Notes under the pieces: model-generated
Told to the model about the DNA's origin: nothing
Databases searched by the model: none
The model's input: the letters and a program-made list of their open reading frames with translations, nothing else
Part shown: positions 26,192 to 35,643 of the stretch, piece after piece
Position numbering within the stretch: the stretch's first letter is position 1
Layout: each line of letters opens with the position of its first letter
NCBI GenBank assembly: GCA_049325095.1
Contig: JBMOPO010000028.1
Coordinates: 1 to 64,000, forward strand
Source of the DNA: JAGPUQ01 sp049325095
GTDB taxonomy: Bacteria; Pseudomonadota; Gammaproteobacteria; Pseudomonadales; Porticoccaceae
Reading direction: 5' to 3'
DNA length: 64,000 nucleotides
Position numbers and translations under genes: made by a program

Positions 26192-27157
26192 TCAGATCTG
26201 ATTCCGCAGGTGATGAAAGCTCGCCAGGCGTTGCGGGTCGATCGCTCCTTCGCGCACCGCCGCGGCCAGGGCGCAACCCGGGTCGTCGAGGTGCCGGCAG
26301 TTGCGGAACCGGCATTCGGCGGCGAGCGGGAGCAGTTCGACGAATCCGTGGATCAATTCATGGGCGTCGGCGCAGGCGACGTCGAATTCGCGGATTCCGG
26401 GCGCATCGATCACCGCGCCGCCGGGGAGGGGATAAAACCGCGCGATGGTGGTCGTGTGCCGGCCCTTGGCGGCGGCTTCCGACAGCGCCCCTACCGCGGC
26501 ACCGGCGTCCGGGAACAGTCGATTGATGAGCGACGACTTGCCGACCCCGGACTGCCCGCAGAACACACTGATGTTGCGCTCCAGATGGCTGCGCAGATTT
26601 TCCAGCCCCAGCCCGTTGCGGGCCGACACGCGCACCAGGGGATAGCCCAGGCGGGCGCGGGCGGCGCCGATCGCCTCCGCCGGGCCGGTGTCGGGCAGGT
26701 CGCATTTGTTGAGGATCAACAACGCCTCGATGCCCTCGAGTTCGGCGGCGGCGAGGAAGCGGTCGACCAGCGCCGGGTGCGGTTGGGGCCGGGGAGCGAT
26801 GACGATCGCCACCTGATCCACGTTGGCGGCCAGGATGCGCACCCGGCGGTTCTCGCGGCGCCGCAGCAGCGAGCGCCTGGGCGCCAGTGCGCTGACCACG
26901 CCCTGCGGATCGCCGGACTGCCAGAGCACCCGATCGCCGACCACGGGTTCGAGGTTGGCCCGCAGATGACAGCGTTGCGCGGGCGCGTGCGGGGCCGCAG
27001 CGTCCAGCACATCGACCTCCCTGCCATAGCGCGCGCTCACCACCCCGGTGCGGAGGCCCGCCTCCCCCGCATCCGCTATCATGCCTGCCTCGAAGCCCCG
27101 GGATTGTCCGGCCAGAATGCGGCGCTGCTGCCGCAGCGACAACCGCCGTTTCGTCAT
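26192..27157 (-). CDS. rsgA: ribosome small-subunit GTPase RsgA
   Basis: Circularly permuted GTPase of 321 residues involved in late 30S maturation. An N-terminal OB domain is followed by G4 (NKCDLP), then G1 (GQSGVGKSSLIN), then G3 (DAPG), the permuted order. The C-terminal zinc region contains CRFRNCRHLDDPGC. The ATG at 27157 gives MTKRRLSLRQQRRI, typical for the family; another ATG seven codons upstream is possible. Divergent from orn and followed by psd, as in enterobacteria. Confidence 0.95.
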   Translation of the reverse strand: MTKRRLSLRQQRRILAGQSRGFEAGMIADAGEAGLRTGVVSARYGREVDVLDAAAPHAPAQRCHLRANLEPVVGDRVLWQSGDPQGVVSALAPRRSLLRRRENRRVRILAANVDQVAIVIAPRPQPHPALVDRFLAAAELEGIEALLILNKCDLPDTGPAEAIGAARARLGYPLVRVSARNGLGLENLRSHLERNISVFCGQSGVGKSSLINRLFPDAGAAVGALSEAAAKGRHTTTIARFYPLPGGAVIDAPGIREFDVACADAHELIHGFVELLPLAAECRFRNCRHLDDPGCALAAAVREGAIDPQRLASFHHLRNQI

Positions 27158-27266
27158 CCGCGCGTGGTCCTGTGTCATCGGGCGCCCAGCATATAGGATA
27201 TTCGACGCGGCTCCCGATTCACTCCGGGGCCGCCCGGCCGGTTTCCCCTCAAGTGACGGAGTCGCC

Positions 27267-27818
27267 ATGCCCACTGCCGTCCCAGCGGATCTCAACCTGA
27301 TCTGGATCGATCTGGAAATGACCGGTCTGGACACGGTCAACGACACCATCATCGAGATCGCCACCCTGGTCACCGATGTCGAGCTGCGCGTGCTCGCCGA
27401 GGGCCCCAGCATCGCCATCCATCAACCCGACGCGGTCCTTGCGCGGATGGACGAGTGGAACACCCGCCAGCACGCCCAGTCGGGTCTGGTGGACCGGGTG
27501 CGCAACAGCCGTTACCGCGCGCGGGAGGCCGAGCTCGAAACCCTGGCCTTTCTGCGCCAGTGGGTGGCGCCCGGGGCGTCGCCCATGTGCGGCAATTCGA
27601 TCTGTCAGGACCGGCGCTTCCTGGCCCGGGAGATGCCGGAGCTGGAGGCCTTCTTCCATTACCGCAATCTGGATGTCAGCACCCTCAAGGAGCTGGCGCG
27701 GCGCTGGCGTCCGGAGCTGCTCCGGGGGTTCCAGAAGCAGTCGCGCCATCTGGCGATGGACGATATCCGCGATTCCGTGGAGGAGCTGCGCTACTATCGC
27801 GAACATCTGCTGCGCTGA
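27267..27818 (+). CDS. orn: oligoribonuclease
   Basis: DEDD-family 3'-5' exoribonuclease of 183 residues that finishes mRNA decay and degrades pGpG from c-di-GMP breakdown. The first acidic motif IWIDLEMTGLD and the later RHLAMDDIRDSVEELRYYR with the catalytic His and Asp are intact. The start MPTAVPADLNLIWIDLEMTG is standard. It shares a 109-bp upstream region with divergent rsgA. Confidence 0.96.
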   Translation: MPTAVPADLNLIWIDLEMTGLDTVNDTIIEIATLVTDVELRVLAEGPSIAIHQPDAVLARMDEWNTRQHAQSGLVDRVRNSRYRAREAELETLAFLRQWVAPGASPMCGNSICQDRRFLAREMPELEAFFHYRNLDVSTLKELARRWRPELLRGFQKQSRHLAMDDIRDSVEELRYYREHLLR

Positions 27819-27897
27819 CCGGATACCGGTTCCGAACCGCCAGTGGGGTGAGAAGGCGGCGCGCAGCGTGGCGATTCAGGTCACTGGGGGGACAACG

Positions 27898-29549
<1,652 letters not shown>

Positions 29550-29553
<4 letters not shown>

Positions 29554-30710
29554 GTCTGCCCTGGTTGACCGAAGACGAAAGATTCATTCAGGAGACCGCC
29601 CGGCGCTTTGCCCGCGAACGCCTGGCCGAGGGTTATCTGGCGCGCAGCAGGGAGGAGTGCATCGACCGCGGACTGCTGCGGGAACTGGGGCAGCTCGGCC
29701 TGATCGCGCCGATGCTGGACGAGCGCCACGGCGGCATCGGCGCTTCCAGTGTCGTCGCCGGTCTGATCTGCGAGGCCCTGGCCTACGCCGACATCAACGT
29801 CAGCTATGTACCCATGATCGCCTCGCTGATCGGCGGCGTGCTCCAGCAGCATGGCAGCGACGAGATGCAGGAAGAGGTGCTGCCGCGCCTGGCCGGCGGC
29901 GAACTCATGATCCAGCTCGGCCTCACCGAGCCCCGCGGGGGGTCGGATGCCGCCAATCTCGCCCTGCGCGCCACCCGCAAGGGCGATCATTTCGTGCTCA
30001 GCGGTGAGAAGACCTCGATCAGCTACGGCGCCCAGGCGGAAATGGCGCTGCTGTTCGCCCGCACCGATCCGGACACCCCGGGCGCGCGCGGCGTGACCGC
30101 GTTTCTGGTGCCGCTCGACCTCCCGGGCATCACCCGCACCAGGTTCGATGATGTCGGCAGCCGCCCGGTGGGGCGTGGCTCGGTGTTCTTCGACGAGGCA
30201 GTGGTGCCCGCGACCGCCATGGTGGGGCGCGAGGGCGAGGGCTTCACCAAGGTCATGCAGGGCTTCGACCTGAGCCGTTTCCTGATCGCCCTGCAGTGTG
30301 TCGCCGCGGCCCAGGCCTCGGTCGACGAAACCTGGCAGTACATCCAGGAGCGCGAGGCCTTCGGGCGGCCGCTGGCCAAGTTCCAGGGCACCACCTTCCC
30401 GCTCGCCGAGCACGACAGCAGACTGGCCGCGGTGCGCGCCCTGTGCTACCAGGGTCTGGCGCAGCGCGATCGCGGGCTGCCCCACACCCGGGAGGCGGCG
30501 ATGGTGAAATGGATGGGGCCCAAGTGGGGCACCGACATCATCCAGGACTGCCTGGTGCTGCACGGCCACTACGGCTGGGGGATGGAACTCCCCCACCTGC
30601 AGCGCATGATCGACGTCATGGGGCTGCAGATCGGCGACGGCACCGCCCATATCATGAAGACCATCATCGCCCGCGAGACCATCGGCGCCATCGGGGTGGC
30701 CTACAAGTAG
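29550..30710 (+). CDS. acyl-CoA dehydrogenase, Asp at the usual catalytic position
   Basis: FAD-dependent acyl-CoA dehydrogenase of 386 residues. The N-terminal helical domain, the central LGLTEPRGGSDAANLALRA and the C-terminal helical domain with REAFGRPLAKFQ are in order. In most members the base is Glu in a YEGT motif; here the equivalent reads IGDGT, with Asp363. Together with the coupled CoA ligase this suggests action on an alicyclic acyl-CoA such as cyclohexanecarboxyl-CoA. That is inference from gene pairing and the Asp; an ordinary short-chain role cannot be excluded. Confidence 0.85.
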
Positions 30711-30770
30711 CGCTGTCACATCGACCGGGCTAGGCTATTCATCCGGCAGTGGCTCAATGGTTTCCCAAAC

Positions 30771-30787
30771 CCCCTGGACCCCAGGGG
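30771..30787. other. perfect short hairpin upstream of peroxiredoxin gene
   Basis: CCCCTGG and CCAGGGG form a 7-bp stem with a 3-base loop, 60 bp after the dehydrogenase stop and 28 bp before the peroxiredoxin start. No U-tract follows, so it is at best a weak terminator or a 5' leader structure. Confidence 0.3.
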
Positions 30788-30814
30788 CAACCAGCAACAG
30801 CACAGGAGAGGATC

Positions 30815-31297
30815 ATGCCCATCCAAGTTGGCGATACCCTGCCCGAAGGGCGCTTCAACATCATGAAAGCGGACGGCCCGGGTTCGATCAGTACCAGGGA
30901 ACTGTTCGATGGCAAGAAAGTGGTGCTGTTTTCGGTGCCCGGCGCCTTCACCCCCACCTGCTCCCGGGATCACCTGCCCGGGTTCATCGCCAAGGCCGAT
31001 GCCATCAAGGCCAAGGGCGTCGACACCATCGCCTGCATGGCGGTCAACGATGCCTTCGTCATGGACGCCTGGGGCAAGCAGGCCGGCGCCGACGGCAAGG
31101 TGCTGATGCTCGCCGACGGCAACGGCGACTACACCAGGGCGCTGGACCTGGTCATGGACGGCACCGGGTTCGGCCTGGGCATGCGCGGCCGGCGCTTTGC
31201 GTTGATCGTCAATGACGGCAAGGTCGAGCAGGCGTTCATCGAGGAAGGCGGCCAGTTCAAGGTCAGCTCCGCGGACAACGTCCTCGCCCATCTGTGA
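30815..31297 (+). CDS. peroxiredoxin, Prx5-type
   Basis: Thiol peroxidase of 160 residues reducing hydrogen peroxide and alkyl hydroperoxides. The peroxidatic Cys is residue 49 in PGAFTPTCS, and TIACMAVNDAFVMDAWG is the second family signature with another Cys near 74. The ATG at 30815 is preceded by AGGAGAGG at optimal distance; an earlier in-frame start has no such site. No glutaredoxin domain is fused. It stands between the acyl-CoA operon and the convergent methyltransferase gene and appears monocistronic. Confidence 0.92.
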   Translation: MPIQVGDTLPEGRFNIMKADGPGSISTRELFDGKKVVLFSVPGAFTPTCSRDHLPGFIAKADAIKAKGVDTIACMAVNDAFVMDAWGKQAGADGKVLMLADGNGDYTRALDLVMDGTGFGLGMRGRRFALIVNDGKVEQAFIEEGGQFKVSSADNVLAHL

Positions 31298-31336
31298 GCG
31301 CACTCGCCGCCGGTCGCGCAATCGTCGGCGAGCGCT

Positions 31337-32017
31337 TCAGCGGGGGGCCGCCTCCGGGCCGGCGACGAGCAGCAGCGAGGCCGGCCGGGGTGCCGCCGCG
31401 GCGGCGGGTTCGCGCAATTCCCGCAGTTGCCAGCCGTGGCGCTGCAGCAGGCGCACCCAGGAGCCGAGGGTGCGGAAGTACCAGGGCGGTGGATCCGCGA
31501 CCGCTTCGCTGAAGGCGGTCCAGGAGTCCTCCTGCCAGCCATCGGCATAGGGTCGATCGACCAACGCCAGGGGGTGCAGGGTCTGGATCAGCAGCACCCC
31601 GCCGGGCAGCAGAAAACGCGGCAGTGCCGCCAGCAGCCGGTCCACGGATTCGCGGCCGAGCAGCGCGAAATTGCTCACCGCCATGGCGAAGCGGCCCAGA
31701 TCCGGGGGCAGGTCGGCGTAATCCGCGACCCGGAACCGCCCGCCGCCGGCGCCGCGGGCCGCGGCCACCAGGAGCGCCGAGGCGTCGATGCCCGTGACCG
31801 CGATGCCCCGGGGCGCCAGCCGCCGGGCCAGCCAGCCCTCGCCGCAACCCAGATCGAGCAGGCTGGCGGGCCGATGGGCGGCGATGGCGTCGAGCAGCGC
31901 CTGATCCGTGACCGCGGTGCGGCTGGCGATGCGCCGCCCGCGGACCGCCGCGGCCCAGGCGTCGCCGTGGCGGTGCCAGCCGGCGGTGATGCGGGATTCG
32001 GGGTCGTCAGCGGTCAT
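31337..32017 (-). CDS. SAM-dependent class I methyltransferase
   Basis: A 226-residue protein with the SAM-binding motif I LLDLGCGEGWLARRLAPRG at about 53-71 and VTGIDAS after it, then the motif II/III region with LLPGGVLLIQTLHPLAL. This identifies a Rossmann-fold methyltransferase but not its substrate. The gene starts inside the 3' end of metR (11-bp overlap) and would be cotranscribed with it. No membrane segment or signal peptide. Confidence 0.8.
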   Translation of the reverse strand: MTADDPESRITAGWHRHGDAWAAAVRGRRIASRTAVTDQALLDAIAAHRPASLLDLGCGEGWLARRLAPRGIAVTGIDASALLVAAARGAGGGRFRVADYADLPPDLGRFAMAVSNFALLGRESVDRLLAALPRFLLPGGVLLIQTLHPLALVDRPYADGWQEDSWTAFSEAVADPPPWYFRTLGSWVRLLQRHGWQLRELREPAAAAAPRPASLLLVAGPEAAPR

Positions 32018-32930
32018 CCCGGGGCTCCACGGCAGCGGCTGCGCCGGCGTGGAACTCGCCGGCGAGTGCGCCGAACGCGCGCAGGTATTCCAACTCCCGC
32101 TCCGCCCGGCGCACCGCGGCGAACAGCGTGCGGTGCAGACCCCCGGCGCCGAGCGGTCGGGTGCGCAGGCTGCGCGGGTGCGCGGTATGGCGCATCACCC
32201 AGTCGGGCAGTGCCGCGACCCCCTGGCCGCTGGCCACCAAGAGCAGGATCACCGCGGTCAGTTCCGCTTGGCGGACGCCGGCCGGCTCGATCCCGGCCGG
32301 TTGCAGGAAATAGCGGAACACGTCCATGCGCGCGCGCTCGACCGGGTAGGTGATCAGCAACTGATCGGCCAGATCCGCGGGCGCGATCCAGTCCCGCGCC
32401 GCCAGCGGATGCGCGGCCGGCAGCACCAGGCGGCACTCGTAGTCGAACAGCGGCAGAAAGGCCAGATCCGGGGTGTCGACCGGATCCGAGGTGATCACCA
32501 GATCGATGTCGCCGGCGCGCAGGGCGGGCAGCGAGTCGAAGGTCAGCCCCAGGCGGATGTCCACATCGACCGCCGGCCAGTGCGCCTTGAACCGCTCCAG
32601 CACCGGCATCAGCCACTCGAAACAGGCATGGCACTCGATGGCCAGGTGCAGCCGGCCGGCGTCGCCGGCGGCGAGCCGCGCCAGCTCGCGCTCGGTCTGC
32701 TCGAATCTGGGCAGGGTGTCGCGGGCCAGGGCCAGCAGCCGGTGCCCGGCGGCGGTGAGCCGCATCGGCCGGGTGTGGCGGTGGAACAGCGCCACCCCAT
32801 AGTAGTCCTCCAGCAGCTTGACCTGGTGGGAGAGCGCCGAGGGCGTCAGGTGGAGCTGCTCCGCGGCCCGCGCCAGACTGCCGGCGTCGGCCATGGCGAG
32901 CAGGTTGCGCAGGTGCTTGCGGTCCAGCAT
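32007..32930 (-). CDS. metR: LysR-family regulator MetR
   Basis: Homocysteine-responsive LysR regulator of 307 residues. A winged helix-turn-helix at about 1-60 includes GSLARAAEQLHLTPSALSHQVKLLE, followed by the effector-binding domain with HACFEWLMPVLERFK, typical of MetR. It is divergent from metE, its classic target. A perfect MetR box lies three bases before its own ATG, where a Shine-Dalgarno sequence would be expected; no clear ribosome-binding site is seen. Confidence 0.94.
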   Translation of the reverse strand: MLDRKHLRNLLAMADAGSLARAAEQLHLTPSALSHQVKLLEDYYGVALFHRHTRPMRLTAAGHRLLALARDTLPRFEQTERELARLAAGDAGRLHLAIECHACFEWLMPVLERFKAHWPAVDVDIRLGLTFDSLPALRAGDIDLVITSDPVDTPDLAFLPLFDYECRLVLPAAHPLAARDWIAPADLADQLLITYPVERARMDVFRYFLQPAGIEPAGVRQAELTAVILLLVASGQGVAALPDWVMRHTAHPRSLRTRPLGAGGLHRTLFAAVRRAERELEYLRAFGALAGEFHAGAAAAVEPRDDR

Positions 32931-32932
32931 GG

Positions 32933-32945
32933 TGAAATTAATTCA
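32933..32945. promoter_or_regulatory. MetR binding site
   Basis: TGAAATTAATTCA matches the MetR consensus TGAA-N5-TTCA exactly. It lies between the divergent metR and metE genes, immediately upstream of the metR start codon. A half-site TGAAGAATG follows at 32955-32963 on the metE side. Binding here could both repress metR and activate metE. Confidence 0.75.
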
Positions 32946-32991
32946 ACCAACCTGTGAAGAATGTGAGATTTTATTGAATTGCTGAGGGAAA

Positions 32992-32997
32992 TAGAAT
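32992..32997 (+). promoter_or_regulatory. candidate metE -10 box
   Basis: TAGAAT, with a poor TTTATT -35 match 16 bp upstream, as expected for an activator-dependent promoter. Transcription would begin near 33004, 24 nt before the metE ATG. Confidence 0.35.
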
Positions 32998-33027
32998 CAC
33001 CGCCTCACTTCACAGGGAATTGCGAAC

Positions 33028-35322
33028 ATGACGGCCGTCCTGATCCACAATCTGGGCTTTCCCCGCATCGGCCGCGACCGCGAACTGAAATGGGCGCTGG
33101 AGCGTTATTGGCGGGGCGCTATCGACCGGGCCGAGCTGGAGCGTTGCGGCCGCGAACTGCGCGCCCGCCACTGGCGGCTGCAGGCCGGCGCCGGGCTGGA
33201 TCTGGTGCCGGTCGGCGACTTTTCCTGGTACGACCAGGTATTGGACGTCACCGCGCTGCTGGGCGCGGTGCCCGCCCGCTTCGGCTGGCAGGGGGGCGGC
33301 GTAGATCTGGACCTCTATTTCCGCATGGCCCGCGGCCAGGCCCCCGGGCAGCCGCCGGCGGCGCCCCTGGCGATGACCAAGTGGTTCGACACCAACTATC
33401 ACTACCTGGTCCCCGAACTGGAGCCCGGCCAGCGGCTGCACCTGGCCGACACCCGCTTGCTCGACCAGACCGCGGAGGCCCTGGCGCTGGGCCTGAACCC
33501 GAAGCCGGTGCTGGTGGGTCCCCTGTCCTGGCTGTGGCTGGCGCGGGCTGCGGATGGCGCCGGTGACCGGCTGGCGCTGCTGCCGGAGGTCATCGCCGTC
33601 TATGAGCAGTTGCTGGCGCGCCTGGCCGCGCTCGGCGTGCGCTGGGTGCAGCTCGACGAACCCGTGCTGGCGCTGGATCTGCCCCCGGCCTGGCGGAACG
33701 CCCTGCATGCCGCCTACCAGCGGCTCGCGGAAGCCGCGCCGGCGATTCTGTTGGCGACCTATTTCGGCCCCCTGGCCGAGAATCTGGACCTGGCCTGCGC
33801 ACTGCCGGTGGCCGGCCTGCACCTCGACGGGGTCCGCGGCGGGGACGAACTGGAAGCCGCGGCCGCGCGGATGCCGCCCGGCAAGGTGCTGTCCGCCGGC
33901 ATCCTCGACGGCCGCAACATCTGGCGCGCCGACCTCGACGCCGCCCTGGAGCGCCTGCGGCGGCTGCGCGAGCGCTGCCGCGGCGAACTGTGGCTGGCGC
34001 CATCCTGTTCGCTGCTCCACGTCCCGGTCGATCTCACCGGTGATGCGCGGATTGCGGAGGAAGTCCGGCCCTGGCTGGCTTTCGCGGTGCAGAAGCTCGA
34101 CGAGCTCGCCGTGCTGAAGGCCGCGCTCGCCGGGGACGGCGAGCCGGCGGTGGTGGCAGCGGCCTTGGCGAAGTCCCGCGCTGCCCTGGCCGCCCGGCGG
34201 CAATCGCCCCGGGTGCACCGCCCGGAAGTGGCGGCCCGGGTCGCGGCCCTGGCACCGGCCGCCGAGCGCCGGGGACTCGAGGTGCGCTCGCGCGCCGCCC
34301 TCCAGCAGCGGCGGCTGGGCCTGCCGCCGTTTCCGACCACCACCATCGGCTCCTTTCCCCAGACTGCCGAGATCCGCCGCGCGCGCAGCCGCTGGCGGGC
34401 CGGCGAGCTGACCGATGCCGAATACCAGGGCTTCCTGCGCGCCGAGATCGCCGCCGCGATCCGCGAGCAGGAAACCCTGGGGCTGGACGTGCTGGTGCAT
34501 GGCGAAGCCGAGCGCAACGACATGGTGGAGTATTTCGGCGAGCAGTTGGACGGCTTCGCGTTCACCGGCAACGGCTGGGTGCAATCCTACGGCTCCCGTT
34601 GCGTCAAACCGCCGATCATCGTCGGCGACGTGGCCCGCCCGAGACCCATGACGGTCGCTTGGATCCGCTACGCCCAGTCGCTGACCGAGCGGCCGGTGAA
34701 GGGCATGCTGACCGGGCCGGTGACCCTGCTCAACTGGTCCTTCGTGCGCGACGACCAGCCGCGCGCCCGCACCTGCTTGCAGCTGGCGCTGGCGATCCAC
34801 GACGAGGTGCGGGATCTGGAGGCGGCCGGCATCGGCATCATCCAGATCGACGAGGCCGCGCTGCGCGAGGGGTTGCCGCTGCGCCGCGCCGCCCAGGCCG
34901 ATTACCTGGGCTGGGCGGTCCGGGCGTTTCGGATCGCCTCTTCCGGTGTCGCCGACGAGACCCAGATCCACACCCACATGTGCTATTCGGATTTCAACGA
35001 CATCATCGCCGCGGTCGCGGACATGGACGCCGATGTCACCACCATCGAGAGCGCCCGCTCCGACGGCCGCCTGCTGGATGCCTTTCGGCACTTCGACTTT
35101 CCCGGCGCCCTGGGCCCCGGGGTCTACGACATCCACTCGCCGAACGTCCCGGAGCCGGCCGCGATCCTCGACCGGCTGCGCCTCGCCCGCACCCGGATTC
35201 CGGCCGAGCGGCTGTGGGTGAACCCCGACTGCGGGCTGAAGACCCGGCGCTGGGAAGAGGTGCGGCCCGCGCTCGCGGCCATGGTCGCCGCCGCCCGGGC
35301 GCTGCGCGCCAACCTCGACTGA
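33028..35322 (+). CDS. metE: cobalamin-independent methionine synthase
   Basis: Transfers the methyl group of 5-methyltetrahydrofolate-polyglutamate to homocysteine. The 764-residue protein has the family length, with the two-barrel architecture. The N-terminal LGFPRIGRDRELKWALERYW and the C-terminal catalytic part with FPTTTIGSFPQTAEIR are clear. Zinc ligands are in the HMCYSDF segment (His and Cys) and in NPDCGLKTR (second Cys). ATG 33028 is preceded by GGGAA. Regulated by divergent MetR through the box at 32933-32945. Confidence 0.97.
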   Translation: MTAVLIHNLGFPRIGRDRELKWALERYWRGAIDRAELERCGRELRARHWRLQAGAGLDLVPVGDFSWYDQVLDVTALLGAVPARFGWQGGGVDLDLYFRMARGQAPGQPPAAPLAMTKWFDTNYHYLVPELEPGQRLHLADTRLLDQTAEALALGLNPKPVLVGPLSWLWLARAADGAGDRLALLPEVIAVYEQLLARLAALGVRWVQLDEPVLALDLPPAWRNALHAAYQRLAEAAPAILLATYFGPLAENLDLACALPVAGLHLDGVRGGDELEAAAARMPPGKVLSAGILDGRNIWRADLDAALERLRRLRERCRGELWLAPSCSLLHVPVDLTGDARIAEEVRPWLAFAVQKLDELAVLKAALAGDGEPAVVAAALAKSRAALAARRQSPRVHRPEVAARVAALAPAAERRGLEVRSRAALQQRRLGLPPFPTTTIGSFPQTAEIRRARSRWRAGELTDAEYQGFLRAEIAAAIREQETLGLDVLVHGEAERNDMVEYFGEQLDGFAFTGNGWVQSYGSRCVKPPIIVGDVARPRPMTVAWIRYAQSLTERPVKGMLTGPVTLLNWSFVRDDQPRARTCLQLALAIHDEVRDLEAAGIGIIQIDEAALREGLPLRRAAQADYLGWAVRAFRIASSGVADETQIHTHMCYSDFNDIIAAVADMDADVTTIESARSDGRLLDAFRHFDFPGALGPGVYDIHSPNVPEPAAILDRLRLARTRIPAERLWVNPDCGLKTRRWEEVRPALAAMVAAARALRANLD

Positions 35323-35643
35323 CCGGCCCAGGTCCGGGGTTCCAGGTGCACCCGGCCGCGGGTGGGGGTATGGAGCAACTCGCCGTCGCCCGGGTGGACG
35401 CCGGCGCGGTCGATGCGATCGCGGCGTTGGACGGCGAACCGGGCCAGGTCGCCGCGCCGCAGGGCATCGGCGGGTGGGCAGGTTCCGCGCCAGCTCCTTG
35501 AAAAACGGCCATTTAGCTCGTTCGAGACACCAGTGTCGCGATATTCGCGGCACCGGCCGCGCCCACCGATCGACCATCGACGCGGAGATTTTCCGGGAGA
35601 GACCAAGGTCGATGCCCTGCCGGACGAGCGATGACCGGGGACC
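35323..35643. other. 321-bp gap between metE and the TonB receptor
   Basis: No intact gene. The first 180 bp have codon-like periodicity on the minus strand, with a fragment containing GDLARFAVQRRDRI and HPGDGELLH, perhaps a gene remnant; no family was recognised. At 35526-35549 two back-to-back perfect palindromes, GACACCAGTGTC and CGCGATATTCGCG, lie downstream of the receptor gene's stop on its own strand, with a T5 run about 20 bases further. They could form its terminator. Confidence 0.35.

Noticed and set aside
30771..30787. The 7-bp hairpin after the acyl-CoA dehydrogenase gene as a rho-independent terminator
   Set aside because: There is no U-tract after it, so it is listed only as a hairpin.
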